A DNA stretch of 64,000 nt from Pollutimonas sp. M17 (GCF_025836975.1 NZ_CP107548.1:1860001-1924000), one strand, 5' to 3'; shown: positions 38,670 through 49,100, counted from the stretch's first letter. Made by a program: numbers and translations. Notes: generated by a model from the letters alone, not told the origin.

Positions 38670-40433
38670 ATGGCGACAAGATTGAATCCGGTGGATGTGG
38701 TGCTGGTGGGTTTTGGCTGGACGGCATCCATCATCGCCCAGGAGCTGACCGACGAGGGCTTGCAGGTACTGGCCCTGGAACGCGGCGTGGACCGCGCCAC
38801 GGTGCCCGATTTTTCCACCACGCACATACAGGATGAATTGAGGTATGCCGTGCGCGGCGGCTTGTTCCAGGCTCCTGTGCGCGAAACGCTGAGCTTTCGG
38901 AATACGCGGGACCAGACGGCCCTTCCCATGCGGCATCTGGGATCGTTTCGTCCGGGCGCGGGGGTCGGAGGCGCGGGCGTGCACTGGAATGGCCAGACCT
39001 GGCGTTTTCTGCCCGATGATTTCGTGCTGCGTTCGCATACCGAGGAACGCTATGGCGCCGATTTCATCGCGCCGGACATCACGATACAGGATTGGGGCGT
39101 CAGTTATGACGACCTTGAACCCTATTACGACCGTTTCGAGTATCTATGCGGCGTATCGGGAACAGCCGGCAACGTGGGGGGCTCATTGCGGCAGGAAGGC
39201 AATCCCTTCGAGGGCGCGCGCAGGCGGGACTATCCCTTGCCGCCGCTGGAGCGCAGCGCCGGATCGCTGATGTTCGACAAGGCTGCGCGCGAACTGGGCT
39301 ACCATCCCTTTCCCGCCCCGGCCGCCAACACCTCGCGCCCTTACAAGAATCCGCTGGGCGTGCAAATGGGCCAATGCACGTATTGCGGCTTTTGCGAGTG
39401 GTTCGGCTGCGGCAATAATTCGAAGGCATCGCCGCAATCGACGATCTTGCCGGTGCTGCTGAAGAAGGACAACTTCTCGTACCGCAGCGGCTGCGACGTC
39501 ATGCGCGTCAAGCTGGACAATACCGGCAAGAAAGCCAAGGGCGTCCTGTACCGGGACCTGGAAGGCCGCGAATACGAACAGCCTGCGCAACTGGTGATAC
39601 TGTGCGCCTTTGCGCATCACAACGTCCACTTGCTGCTGCTCTCGGGCATAGGCCGGCCTTACGATCCCGTAAGCGGCACGGGCGTCACCGGCCGCAATTA
39701 CGCCTATCAGATCACCTCTTCGGTCGAGGCCTTTGTCGATGAACTGATCAATCCCTATATGGGCGCCGGCGCCTTGGGGCAGGCCATCGACGAGTTCAAC
39801 ACCGATAATTTCGACCACGGCCCCGAAGGTTTCATAGGCGGGGGCTATATCGCGCTGTGGACCACCGGCGGCCGCCCCATAACGCAGCACCATCTTCCCA
39901 AGGACGCGCCCAAATGGGGTGCGGGCTGGAAGAAGGCGATGAGCGAGAACTACCTGAAGAGCGTGTCGGTCGCGACCCACGGCAGCGTGGTCAGTCATCG
40001 CGGCGCCTATCTGGACCTGGATCCCTCCTACAAGGATGCGTATGGCAATCCGCTGTTGCGCCTCACCTTCGACTTCCACGACAACGACTACAGGATGTCC
40101 GAGTTCCTGACCGGCAAGGCGGAGGGCATCGCCAAGGCCATGAAGCCGCGGTCCATCAACGTGAACAAGCGGAAGAAGCCCTACAGCATCGTTCCCTACC
40201 AGACCACGCACAACACCGGCGGCGCCATCATGGGGGACGATCCGCGCACCAGCGTGGTCAACCGCTATCTGCAAAGCTGGGATGTGCCCAATGTATTCGT
40301 GGTGGGGGCCTGCAACTTCCCCCAGAACGCCGGCTACAACCCGACGGGCACGGTGGGCGCCCTGGCCTTCTGGGCGGCCGATGCCATACGCAAGATGTAT
40401 TTGAAGAACCCCGGGCCTCTGATCCAGACCTGA
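38670..40433 (+). CDS. GMC flavoprotein dehydrogenase (large subunit)
   Basis: Catalytic 587-aa subunit of the gluconate/2-ketogluconate/fructose/sorbitol dehydrogenase group. FAD fold starts VVLVGFGWTASIIAQEL; VGGAGVHWNG, the Cys cluster CTYCGFCEWFGC (Cys236, 239, 242, 247) that fits the iron-sulfur cluster seen in membrane FAD dehydrogenases, and HNTGGAIMG with the conserved His. It has no signal of its own and depends on the Tat signal of the small subunit. AAAGGAG precedes the ATG. The sugar or alcohol substrate cannot be read. Confidence 0.9.
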   Translation: MATRLNPVDVVLVGFGWTASIIAQELTDEGLQVLALERGVDRATVPDFSTTHIQDELRYAVRGGLFQAPVRETLSFRNTRDQTALPMRHLGSFRPGAGVGGAGVHWNGQTWRFLPDDFVLRSHTEERYGADFIAPDITIQDWGVSYDDLEPYYDRFEYLCGVSGTAGNVGGSLRQEGNPFEGARRRDYPLPPLERSAGSLMFDKAARELGYHPFPAPAANTSRPYKNPLGVQMGQCTYCGFCEWFGCGNNSKASPQSTILPVLLKKDNFSYRSGCDVMRVKLDNTGKKAKGVLYRDLEGREYEQPAQLVILCAFAHHNVHLLLLSGIGRPYDPVSGTGVTGRNYAYQITSSVEAFVDELINPYMGAGALGQAIDEFNTDNFDHGPEGFIGGGYIALWTTGGRPITQHHLPKDAPKWGAGWKKAMSENYLKSVSVATHGSVVSHRGAYLDLDPSYKDAYGNPLLRLTFDFHDNDYRMSEFLTGKAEGIAKAMKPRSINVNKRKKPYSIVPYQTTHNTGGAIMGDDPRTSVVNRYLQSWDVPNVFVVGACNFPQNAGYNPTGTVGALAFWAADAIRKMYLKNPGPLIQT

Positions 40434-40446
40434 ACCGGGAGACGTC

Positions 40447-41724
40447 ATGCAAGCGATCAAACATGGTTCTCAATGTCTGGCGGCCGCGGCTTGTACCGCC
40501 CTCATGGCCGCGGCGGCCGTCCATGCGCAGGGCACGGAATTCACGAACGTCCAGCGCGGCCGCTACCTGGCCCAGGCGGGCGATTGCATTTCCTGTCATA
40601 CCGTCAAGGGCGGCAAGCCTTTTGCGGGAGGCTATCCGGTGGAAACGCCCTTCGGCACCATTTTCTCCAGCAACATCACGCCCGATGTCGTGACCGGCAT
40701 CGGCAATTGGAGCCGGGACGATTTTTATCGCGCCATGCATGAGGGCAGGCGCAAGGACGGCCAGTATCTTTATCCGGCTTGCCCTTATCCCTGGTTTACC
40801 AAGATGCCGCGCGAAGATGTCGACGCCCTGAAAAGCTATCTGGACACCCTGGAACCGGTACGCGCAATGGCTCCGGAGAACGAGCTGATCTGGCCGCTCG
40901 GGTGGCGCCGGCTGGTGGCGGGATGGAACCTGCTGTTCTTTGACCAGGGCGAATATGTGCACCGCGAGGACAAGCCGGACGTATGGAACCGCGGTGCCTA
41001 TCTGGTCGAAGGCCCCGGGCATTGCGCGGCCTGCCATACGCCGAAGAATATGTTTGGCGCGTCGGATCGTGACAAGGCGATGCAGGGCGGCGACGCGGGC
41101 GAAGCCTGGTATGCGCCCAGCCTGACCGCCAGCGAGCGCGACGGGCTGGGGACCTGGTCGGTGAACGACATCGTCCAATACCTGAAGACGGGCGCCAACG
41201 AGGATACCGCCAGCACCGGACCCATGACGGAAGTGGTGATGAATTCCACGCAGCATCTGAGCAATGCGGATCTGATCGCCATGGCCACTTACCTGAAGGA
41301 CATCCCCGCCCACAAGCCGGAAGAAGTGAAAGACATCGACGAACAGGTCATGGCGCGCGGCAAAGGGCTCTACATAGACCAGTGCATGGGCTGCCACATG
41401 GCGGATGGCAAAGGCCAGAAAGGCGCATTTCCACCGCTGGCGGACAGTCCGCCCATCCGCGCCTCGCAACCCCAGACCTTGATACAGGTGGTCCTGGCCG
41501 GCGATTTCATGGCCGATCCGCCCGAGCTTCCGACGGGATTGGCCATGCCGGGCTTTGCCTGGAAGCTGAGCGATCAGCAGGTTGCCGACGTGCTCACTTA
41601 CGTGCGCAATACCTGGGGCAACCGGGCTCCTCCCGTGGACGCGGACCAGGTGGCCGAGGTGCGCACGGCGCTTCATGAGCACGGGCCGCGCTACAAGCGC
41701 CTGATCTCGCAGTCGGTGCATTGA
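40447..41724 (+). CDS. Trihaem cytochrome c subunit of the dehydrogenase
   Basis: Periplasmic 425-aa protein with signal peptide and three haem motifs: CISCH (residue 47), CAACH (193) and CMGCH (313). This matches the cytochrome subunit of gluconate/fructose/alcohol dehydrogenases, which passes electrons to ubiquinone. Unlike many relatives there is no obvious C-terminal membrane helix, so transfer to a soluble or periplasmic partner is possible. It lies 9 bp before actA. Confidence 0.92.
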   Translation: MQAIKHGSQCLAAAACTALMAAAAVHAQGTEFTNVQRGRYLAQAGDCISCHTVKGGKPFAGGYPVETPFGTIFSSNITPDVVTGIGNWSRDDFYRAMHEGRRKDGQYLYPACPYPWFTKMPREDVDALKSYLDTLEPVRAMAPENELIWPLGWRRLVAGWNLLFFDQGEYVHREDKPDVWNRGAYLVEGPGHCAACHTPKNMFGASDRDKAMQGGDAGEAWYAPSLTASERDGLGTWSVNDIVQYLKTGANEDTASTGPMTEVVMNSTQHLSNADLIAMATYLKDIPAHKPEEVKDIDEQVMARGKGLYIDQCMGCHMADGKGQKGAFPPLADSPPIRASQPQTLIQVVLAGDFMADPPELPTGLAMPGFAWKLSDQQVADVLTYVRNTWGNRAPPVDADQVAEVRTALHEHGPRYKRLISQSVH

Positions 41725-41733
41725 AGCCGCGCC

Positions 41734-42384
41734 ATGCCTCAATTGCTGGAGCGCTCGCAAGTCCTGCTGGTGAAGCTGGTGCTGCTTGCGCCAGTGTGCC
41801 TGCTGCTCTTGACGATCGCGGGGATGGTGTGGCGCACGACCTCGCCCGCGGAGCCCGCCGTGGCCGTGCCGCAGCCCATACCATTCAGCCACAAGCATCA
41901 CGTGGGCGACGATGGCATCGACTGCCGTTACTGCCATACCTCGGTCGAAACTTCCGCATCGGCGGGCATGCCGTCGACCGGCATCTGCCTGACCTGCCAT
42001 TCGCAGCTGTTTCGCGATGCCCCGGCGCTGGCGCCGCTGCACGAAAGCATGCGCAGCGGCAAGCCGATACAGTGGAACCGCGTATACGACCTGCCCGATT
42101 TCGTGTTCTTCAATCACAGCATCCATGTGAACAAGGGCGTGGCCTGCGTGAGCTGCCATGGAAGAGTCGACCAGATGCCTGTGCTCATGCGCCAGCAGGC
42201 GCTGGACATGCAATGGTGCCTGGGCTGCCATCGCGACCCGTCCAGGCGTGTGGTGCCGCTGGACCACGTGACGGCGATGCGGACGATGCCCGTGCTCACC
42301 AAGGCCGAGCGCGACCATTTGCTGCGCCTGCTTCAGCTGGAAGACCCCCAGCGCCTGACCGACTGCTCCAGCTGTCACCGTTGA
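41734..42384 (+). CDS. actA: Alternative complex III pentahaem subunit ActA
   Basis: Membrane-anchored cytochrome of 216 aa: one N-terminal helix (LVKLVLLAPVCLLLLTIAGMVW), then five CxxCH motifs (CRYCH, CLTCH, CVSCH, CLGCH, CSSCH), the haem count of ActA. Alternative complex III oxidises quinol and reduces a periplasmic acceptor or oxidase. The gene starts the act-sco-cox cluster. Confidence 0.93.
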   Translation: MPQLLERSQVLLVKLVLLAPVCLLLLTIAGMVWRTTSPAEPAVAVPQPIPFSHKHHVGDDGIDCRYCHTSVETSASAGMPSTGICLTCHSQLFRDAPALAPLHESMRSGKPIQWNRVYDLPDFVFFNHSIHVNKGVACVSCHGRVDQMPVLMRQQALDMQWCLGCHRDPSRRVVPLDHVTAMRTMPVLTKAERDHLLRLLQLEDPQRLTDCSSCHR

Positions 42385-42397
42385 CCGGGCCGCCGCC

Positions 42398-45300
42398 ATG
42401 AAACGACCTGCCGTCATTTTTCCCACACTTCCCGCCGCCGATCCGGTCGCCGATCCGGCGCGCCGGCGCGTGCTCAAGCTGATGGCCGCCTCCGCGGCGC
42501 TGGCGGGAACGGGATGCAGCCAGCCGCCCGCCGAAAAGATCCTGCCGTATGTGAACATGCCCGAGGGCCTGGTTCCCGGCGACCCCGTCTACTACGCCAG
42601 CACCCTGCTGCGCGGCGGCCTGGGCATGGGGATACTGGTGGAGACGAAATCGGGTCGGCCCATCAAGATAGAGGGCAACAGTGCGCACCCGGCCAGCCTG
42701 GGCGCCGCGGACGCGCAGGCCCAGGCCGCCATCCTGACCTTGTGGGACCCGGGACGATCGCGCACAGTGATGCATGCGGGGCGGCTTTCGACCTTTCCGG
42801 CCTTGCAGGAAGGGTTGCGGCGACGCATGGACGAGGAAGCGCGCAGGGGCGGCGAAGGCCTGCGCCTGCTGAGCGGACCGGTGTCATCGCCGACCTTGCT
42901 GGCCCAGATAGGCGAAGTATTGGAGCGCTGGCCGGGTGCCCGCTGGCATGTGCACGACCCCTCCGACAGCGGCGCGCGCGCCTCGGCCGCGCGGCAGGTC
43001 TTTGGGCGGCCGGCCCGCGCGGTCTATCGTCTGGAGCGCGCGCGCGTGGTGTTGAGCGTGGACGCCGATCTGTTCGGCCCGGGGGCCGATGGCGTATGCA
43101 ATGCGCAAGGCTTCATGCAGGCGCGCAAGGGGTCGCCGCGCGCACGCCTGTATGCGCTGGAAAGCACTCCCGGCCTGCCCGGCGCGCTGGCGGATGCGCG
43201 CCGGGCCTTGTCTCCGGCGCAGATGGAAGCGGCGCTGCATGCGATCGGCTTGCGCCTGGGCGTGCCGGGCCTGGCGCCCTTGCCGCCCGCCGCGCCGCAT
43301 CGGGCGGCCTGGCTGGACCGATTGTGCGGCCAACTGCGGGCCGCAAGGGGCGCTTGCGTCGTCGCGCCGGGCCACAGCGTGTCCCGCAGGGCTCATCTGC
43401 TTGCCTGGCGCATCAATGCGCATCTGGGCAATATCGGCCATACCGTCATTCCGATTGCCCAGGAAATGCCGCCTCGCCGCGATGCCGGGCGGCAATCCGA
43501 TGAGGGACCGGCGACGGCATCTCATCCGGCGACTCTTGGCGAACTGGTTGACGAGATGCGCGCGGGCAAGGTCGAAACCTTGATCATGCTGGATGTGAAT
43601 CCAGCCTATGACGCACCCGGCGAGCTGGACTTCTCGCAAGCCTTGTCCCAAGTAGGCTGCTCGGTGCACATGGGCTTGTACCGCGACGAGACCGCCCTTC
43701 TTTCCAGTTGGCATGTGCCCAAGGCGCATGAGCTCGAATCCTGGGGCGATGCGCGCAGCCACGATGGCACGGCCAGCGTCGTCCAACCGGTAATCGCGCC
43801 GATTTATGGCGGACGCTCGCTCCACGAGCTTCTTGGCATGCTGGCAACCGGGACGAGCGGCAGCGCGCACGAGCGCGTGCGTGCCACCTGGCGTTCGATC
43901 TGGGAAGAAGTGGCCGGCAAGCCGGCGAGCGCGGGCGCCGGACGCCCCATCGGGCAGAGCGGCGCGCAAGACGACAATGCGGCCGGCTTCGAGTCCTGGT
44001 GGCAGGCGACGCTGCGCCGGGGCGTGCTGGCCGGCGGCCCCGCGGCGCAGGCATTGTCACCTCTGCCCGATGCGTTCGAGGAGGAAGGCGGCCTGGCGAA
44101 GGACAAGGAGGCCTCCGGCCAAGCCGGCTTGATCGCCGTGTTCGCCAACGACAGCAATCTGATCGCGGGCGAGTATGCCGACAATGCCTGGCTGCAGGAA
44201 CTGCCCCGCCCCTATAGCAAGATCGTCTGGGACAACGCCGCCCTGATCAGCCCGGCCACGGCACGCCTGCATGGACTCGAATCGGGCGACGTCGTCTCTT
44301 TGGCTGCGGAAGATTCACCGTCCCGGCTGCTGGCGCCGGTCTGGATCATGCCGGGCCAGGCCGATGGCGTCGTCACCCTGCCGCTGGGCTATGGGCGCTC
44401 CATCCCGGGCAGCGCGTCTCCGGGCCATGGTTTCGATGCCTATGTCCTGCAGCCCGTCGAGCATGGCATGCCTCGGCGTACCCGTCGGGTCGGCATGCGG
44501 GCCGCCGGCGAGCGCCATGACTTCGCCTGCGCCCAGCCCCAAAAGACCCTGCACGGCCGCAAGCCGGTGCGCACGGTGCAAGTGCGCCGGCGTCCCGAAG
44601 ATGCGCAGGACGTGGCGCTGGACGCGGCAGTTTCCCATGCGGGCGCCCGGGCGGCGCGCAGCGGGCCAGGCGACCAGCCCTCGCTCTATCCGGACCGGCG
44701 ATATGACGGCTACGCATGGGGCATGACGGTGGATCTGGATGCCTGCATAGGCTGCAATGCCTGCGCCATCGCCTGCCAGGCGGAGAACAACATCCCCGTG
44801 GTCGGACCGCGGGAAGTCGCGCTGGGGCGCGAGATGCACTGGATGCGCATCGATCTGTACCGCCCGGAAGACGAGGGGCGCGCACAGTTCCAGCCCATGG
44901 CTTGCCAGCATTGCGAGAACGCGCCCTGTGAGGTGGTGTGCCCGGTGGGCGCCACCATGCACGACAGTGAAGGCCTGAACGTACAGGTCTATAACCGCTG
45001 CGTCGGGACGCGCTTCTGCTCCAACAACTGCCCGTACAAGGTCAGGCATTTCAACTTCTTCCAGTACGCGGCGACCGACCCCGCCGCCGCGGCGCATGCC
45101 AATCCCGATGTCACCGTGCGCCAGCGCGGCGTAATGGAAAAGTGCACGTATTGCGTACAACGCATTTCCCATGCGCGCATACAGGCGCAGAAGGAAGGCC
45201 GCCGTATCCGGGACGGCGAAGTGGTCACGGCCTGCCAGGCCACCTGCCCCACCCATGCCATCGTATTCGGCGACCTGAACGATCCGGACAGCCTCGTCAG

Positions 45301-45421
45301 CCGCAGCAAGGCCTCGACGCGCAACTACACCGTGCTGGAAGAGCTGAACACGCGGCCGCGCACGAGCTATCTGGCGCGCGTCGACGATCCGGCCGCGCAG
45401 CTGGAGGAAGACGATGGCTGA
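42398..45421 (+). CDS. actB: Alternative complex III iron-sulfur subunit ActB
   Basis: Periplasmic 1007-aa protein. Its N terminus has twin-arginine-like RRRVLKLMAAS and a lipobox-like GTGC. The first 700 residues resemble a molybdopterin oxidoreductase that has lost its cofactor, as in other ActB proteins. The C-terminal part is ferredoxin-like: CIGCNACAIACQAEN, CQHCENAPCEVVCP, CVGTRFCSNNCPYK and CTYCVQRI..CQATCP, giving four Fe-S centres. An 8-bp overlap links it to actC. Confidence 0.94.
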   Translation: MKRPAVIFPTLPAADPVADPARRRVLKLMAASAALAGTGCSQPPAEKILPYVNMPEGLVPGDPVYYASTLLRGGLGMGILVETKSGRPIKIEGNSAHPASLGAADAQAQAAILTLWDPGRSRTVMHAGRLSTFPALQEGLRRRMDEEARRGGEGLRLLSGPVSSPTLLAQIGEVLERWPGARWHVHDPSDSGARASAARQVFGRPARAVYRLERARVVLSVDADLFGPGADGVCNAQGFMQARKGSPRARLYALESTPGLPGALADARRALSPAQMEAALHAIGLRLGVPGLAPLPPAAPHRAAWLDRLCGQLRAARGACVVAPGHSVSRRAHLLAWRINAHLGNIGHTVIPIAQEMPPRRDAGRQSDEGPATASHPATLGELVDEMRAGKVETLIMLDVNPAYDAPGELDFSQALSQVGCSVHMGLYRDETALLSSWHVPKAHELESWGDARSHDGTASVVQPVIAPIYGGRSLHELLGMLATGTSGSAHERVRATWRSIWEEVAGKPASAGAGRPIGQSGAQDDNAAGFESWWQATLRRGVLAGGPAAQALSPLPDAFEEEGGLAKDKEASGQAGLIAVFANDSNLIAGEYADNAWLQELPRPYSKIVWDNAALISPATARLHGLESGDVVSLAAEDSPSRLLAPVWIMPGQADGVVTLPLGYGRSIPGSASPGHGFDAYVLQPVEHGMPRRTRRVGMRAAGERHDFACAQPQKTLHGRKPVRTVQVRRRPEDAQDVALDAAVSHAGARAARSGPGDQPSLYPDRRYDGYAWGMTVDLDACIGCNACAIACQAENNIPVVGPREVALGREMHWMRIDLYRPEDEGRAQFQPMACQHCENAPCEVVCPVGATMHDSEGLNVQVYNRCVGTRFCSNNCPYKVRHFNFFQYAATDPAAAAHANPDVTVRQRGVMEKCTYCVQRISHARIQAQKEGRRIRDGEVVTACQATCPTHAIVFGDLNDPDSLVSRSKASTRNYTVLEELNTRPRTSYLARVDDPAAQLEEDDG

Positions 45422-46820
45422 AAACGACATGGACACCACCGCCGTCTCCGCAGGCACGCCCGTGCTGGGCCCGGGCTGGACGGCGGGCGGCGTCACCGAC
45501 AAGATCAGCCATATCGTGCTGGGCCGGGGCGGTCCATGGACGCGTGGATGGAAGGCGCATTGGCGCTGGCGCGGCGCCCTGCTGATCAGCTTCTCGGGCG
45601 TGCTGGTGCTGCTGTCGGCCAGCGCCTGGCTGTTCATGCGCGGCGTCGGCCTGTTCGGGGTGAACATGCCGGTGGCCTGGGGATTTGCGCTGGGCAATTT
45701 CGTATGGTGGATAGGCATAGGCCACGCCGGCACCTTCATCTCGGCGATTCTGCTGCTGCTGCGCCAGCGCTGGCGCACCTCCATCAATCGCTATGCCGAA
45801 GCCATGACCCTGTTTGCGGCGGGCATCGCCGGGCTGTTCCCCATCTTCCATCTGGGCCGGCCATGGTTCGCCTATTGGTTGCTGCCCTATCCCAACAGAA
45901 TGGAGCTTTGGCCACAGTGGCGCAGTCCGCTGGTCTGGGACATTTTCGCCATTTCCACCTATTTGCTGGTGTCCCTGCTGTTCTGGTATGTGGGGCTGAT
46001 TCCGGACCTGGCCTCATTGCGCGACAAGGCCCGGAGCCGGGGCAAGCAGCTGGCTTATGGCCTGCTTGCCCTGGGCTGGCGCGGCGACGCGCGTCACTGG
46101 CAACGCTACGAAAGCGCCTATCTGCTGCTGGCGGGCCTGGCCACGCCGCTGGTGGTGTCCGTGCATACGGTGGTATCGCTGGATTTTGCCATAGGCAACA
46201 CGCCAGGCTACCACTCCACCATTTTCCCGCCCTACTTCGTCGCGGGCGCGCTGTTCTCGGGTTTCGCCATGGTCGTGACCCTGGCCATTCCCCTGCGCCA
46301 TTATCTGAATTTGAGGGACTTCATCACAATGCGGCATCTGGACCTGGCGGCCAGGGTCATGCTCGCCTGCAGCCTGTTCGTGGCCTATGGCTATGCCTCG
46401 GAGATCTTCACGGCCTACTACAGCGGAGACGCCTACGAAATCCACATGACGCAGGATCGATTCACCGGCGTCTATGCGCCGGTGTACTGGGCGTATATCT
46501 GCTGCAATGTGCTGGCGCCCCAGATTCTATGGAGCCGGCGCATGCGGCGCAATGTGCCCGCACTGCTCATCATCAGCCTGGTCATCAACGCAGGCATGTG
46601 GATGGAACGTTTCCTGATCGTGGTGCAAAGCCTGCACCAGGATTTCCTTCCGTCATCCTGGGGAGTTTTCGTTCCCTCGTTCTGGGATTGGGTCTTTCTG
46701 TTGTCGTCCATTGCCCTGTTCGTATGGCTGTTCCTGATGTTCGTCCGCTATCTGCCCCTGATCTCCATGGCCGAGATGCGCGGCCTGGTGCAGGAAACAT
46801 CCGGGGAGGACGTACGATGA
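45414..46820 (+). CDS. actC: Alternative complex III quinol-binding membrane subunit ActC
   Basis: NrfD-like integral membrane protein of 468 aa with about ten helices, the predicted menaquinol/ubiquinol oxidation site of the complex. GIGHAGTFISAILLLLRQRWRTSINR and HTVVSLDFAIGNTPGYHSTIFPPYFVAGALFSG are characteristic of ActC. It overlaps actB by 8 bp and actD by 4 bp. Confidence 0.94.
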   Translation: MAENDMDTTAVSAGTPVLGPGWTAGGVTDKISHIVLGRGGPWTRGWKAHWRWRGALLISFSGVLVLLSASAWLFMRGVGLFGVNMPVAWGFALGNFVWWIGIGHAGTFISAILLLLRQRWRTSINRYAEAMTLFAAGIAGLFPIFHLGRPWFAYWLLPYPNRMELWPQWRSPLVWDIFAISTYLLVSLLFWYVGLIPDLASLRDKARSRGKQLAYGLLALGWRGDARHWQRYESAYLLLAGLATPLVVSVHTVVSLDFAIGNTPGYHSTIFPPYFVAGALFSGFAMVVTLAIPLRHYLNLRDFITMRHLDLAARVMLACSLFVAYGYASEIFTAYYSGDAYEIHMTQDRFTGVYAPVYWAYICCNVLAPQILWSRRMRRNVPALLIISLVINAGMWMERFLIVVQSLHQDFLPSSWGVFVPSFWDWVFLLSSIALFVWLFLMFVRYLPLISMAEMRGLVQETSGEDVR

Positions 46821-47362
46821 AGCCGATGCTGTACGGCGTCGTCGGGCGCTTCGAGACGCCCCAGGCCCTGCTGGCGGCCATACGCACATTGCGCGAGCAG
46901 GAACCAGGCCTGCGGCTGGAGGCTTACGCGCCCTATGCGGTGGAGGGACTGGCAGAGGCGCTGCGGCTGCCTCCCACGCGGGTGCCGCTGATCACGCTGC
47001 TCGCGGGCATCGCGGGGGCCCTGGGCGGGTTCTTCATGCAGTGGTACGCGGCCGTGGTTTCGTTTCCCGTGAACATCGGGGGCCGGCCGCTGGACAGCTG
47101 GCCCATGTTCATACCTGTCGCATTCGAGATGGCCATCTTGTGCGCCGCGCTGGCGGCAGTATTCGGCATGTTGTTCGCAAATGGCTTGCCACGCCTTTAC
47201 CACCCCATCTTCAATGCGCCCTGCTTCGACCTGGCGACGCGCGACCGGTATTTCCTTTGCGTGCGCCCCGGTTCGGTGAAAGGCGCCGATTTCGATGTGG
47301 CACGGCGCCTGCGCCAATTGTCGCGGCTCGGCGCGAGTGATTCGGGCGAGGTCTGGTCATGA
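46817..47362 (+). CDS. actD: Alternative complex III membrane subunit ActD
   Basis: Protein of 181 aa with two central transmembrane helices (LITLLAGIAGALGGFFMQWYAAV and FEMAILCAALAAVFGMLFANGLP), a cytoplasmic N-terminal domain beginning MKPMLYGVVGRFETPQALLAAI, and the C-terminal RYFLCVRP. These features are shared by ActD subunits, which support the ActC/F membrane core. Confidence 0.9.
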   Translation: MKPMLYGVVGRFETPQALLAAIRTLREQEPGLRLEAYAPYAVEGLAEALRLPPTRVPLITLLAGIAGALGGFFMQWYAAVVSFPVNIGGRPLDSWPMFIPVAFEMAILCAALAAVFGMLFANGLPRLYHPIFNAPCFDLATRDRYFLCVRPGSVKGADFDVARRLRQLSRLGASDSGEVWS

Positions 47363-47994
47363 GAAGCCGTTCCATTCTGCTGCTTGGCCTGCCCGCACTG
47401 TTCCTGGCGCTGGCCGGCTGCGAGCGCGCGATGCACGATATGTACGACCAGCCCCGGGGCAAGGCCCATGGCTCGAGCTCATTGTTTTCCGATGGCGCGG
47501 CCTCGCGCACGCCGCCGCCCGGCACCATGGTCCATGCGCGGGGCGCGGGCGCCGGCTCGTCGAGCGGCCGCCTTGGAACCGAGGATGCCGCCGTCCGTGC
47601 GCGGGACGCGGCCGCCCCGGCACAGCCCTATACCCTGGACCAGGGCTTGCTGGCGCGCGGCCGTCAGCGCTATGACATTTATTGCCTGCCTTGCCACAGC
47701 CCGGTGGGCGACGGCGACGGGCGCGTGGCGCGGCGCGGCTTCCCGTCCCCGCCCTCTTACCACAGCGACCGCCTGCGCGGTGTATCGGATCGCTATATCT
47801 ACGATGTCATCACCCAGGGCTATGGCGTGATGGCTTCCTATGCCGATCGTGTGGCGCCCGCCGATCGCTGGGCGATCGTGGCCTATGTGCGGGCGCTGCA
47901 GCTAAGCCAGCATGCCAGGCTGGATCGCTTGCCAGCCACCATGGCGGAACGGGCCCGGGCGGAATTGCCGCATGAACGGGAGGGCCGGCCATGA
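47359..47994 (+). CDS. actE: Alternative complex III monohaem subunit ActE
   Basis: Lipoprotein cytochrome of 211 aa: lipobox LAGC (Cys21), a Ser/Gly-rich linker, haem motif CLPCH (about residue 113) and a Met ligand region (GVMASYADR). In alternative complex III it is the electron exit toward the oxidase. ATGA overlaps actD and actF. Confidence 0.92.
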   Translation: MRSRSILLLGLPALFLALAGCERAMHDMYDQPRGKAHGSSSLFSDGAASRTPPPGTMVHARGAGAGSSSGRLGTEDAAVRARDAAAPAQPYTLDQGLLARGRQRYDIYCLPCHSPVGDGDGRVARRGFPSPPSYHSDRLRGVSDRYIYDVITQGYGVMASYADRVAPADRWAIVAYVRALQLSQHARLDRLPATMAERARAELPHEREGRP

Positions 47995-49100
47995 ACGGAC
48001 CCGAAAGCCGGCGGAGGCGGCGGTGCTGGACATGGGCCGGGACAATCGCCCTCTTGCTGTGCTGCCTGGGCATGGCGGTGGACATCCGGACGTTCTTCGC
48101 GTGCTGGCTTGCCGCATGGTGGACTTGCGCCGCTGCGGTGCTGGGGTCGCAAGCCAACGCATGGCTGCACGACCTGACAGGCGGCGCATGGGGCTTGCCG
48201 CTGCGGCCGATCTGGCGGCGCCTCGCCGCCACCCTGCCCATGCTCCTGGTCCTGATGCTGCCTCTGGCCGCGGCGGCATGGCTGTTCTATCCATGGAGCC
48301 AAGCCGGCTGGACGCCCGGAACGGACCAGCCGGCCTTCAAGGCCGCCTGGCTATCGCCCGCCTTCGTCACGGCCCGGCTGATCCTGTATGCGGGACTCTG
48401 GCAGGCATGCCTGCATCCGCGTCGGCATATGCAGGGCAAAGGCGCAAGCGCCGCCTGCCTGATCGTCTACGGCCTTACCGCGAGCCTGGCCAGCGTCGAT
48501 CTGATCCTGTCGCTGATGCCGCAATGGTATTCCAGCGGCTTCGGCCTGATCGCCATCACCATGCAGATGAAGCTGGGCTTCGCACTGGGCGTGGCGGGCG
48601 CGAGCCGGCCGCCGGCGGATGCCTCCGGTTCCCGCTTCCGGCCGGACCTGGGGCGCGACTGGGGCAATCTATTGCTCATGTATGTGCTGATGTGGGCGTA
48701 TCTGGCCTTTGTCCAGTTCCTCATCGTCTGGGCCGAGAACCTGCCGAACGAGATCTCCTGGTATTTGCCGCGCATGCAGACGGGCTGGATCTGGCTGGGC
48801 GGCGCGCTGGTCGCGCTGGATGTGTTCGCTCCCCTGATGCTGCTGCTGTTTCGCTCCATCAAGCAGGACCGCCAACGCCTGCTTGCTCTGGCCTGCCTGC
48901 TGTGCGTGCTGGGCTGGCTCGAGTCCATCTGGATCACGCTGCCTTCGGTTCCAGGGCTGAGCCGGCACGCCCTCTGGATGGCGCCGCTGGCGCTGGCCGG
49001 CATGGCCTTCCTGCTGCGGGCCGCCGCCACGCCCGATGGGCGCGGGGGATCATTCCGGTGGACGAGCCAGGCCACGCGGGAAGAGGGAGCACGGCAATGA
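47991..49100 (+). CDS. actF: Alternative complex III membrane subunit ActF
   Basis: Integral membrane protein of 369 aa with ten predicted helices, related to ActC but lacking its quinol-site residues. WYSSGFGLIAITMQMKLGFAL and YVLMWAYLAFVQFLIVWAENLPNEISWYLPR are diagnostic of ActF. It overlaps the next gene by 4 bp. Confidence 0.93.
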   Translation: MNGPESRRRRRCWTWAGTIALLLCCLGMAVDIRTFFACWLAAWWTCAAAVLGSQANAWLHDLTGGAWGLPLRPIWRRLAATLPMLLVLMLPLAAAAWLFYPWSQAGWTPGTDQPAFKAAWLSPAFVTARLILYAGLWQACLHPRRHMQGKGASAACLIVYGLTASLASVDLILSLMPQWYSSGFGLIAITMQMKLGFALGVAGASRPPADASGSRFRPDLGRDWGNLLLMYVLMWAYLAFVQFLIVWAENLPNEISWYLPRMQTGWIWLGGALVALDVFAPLMLLLFRSIKQDRQRLLALACLLCVLGWLESIWITLPSVPGLSRHALWMAPLALAGMAFLLRAAATPDGRGGSFRWTSQATREEGARQ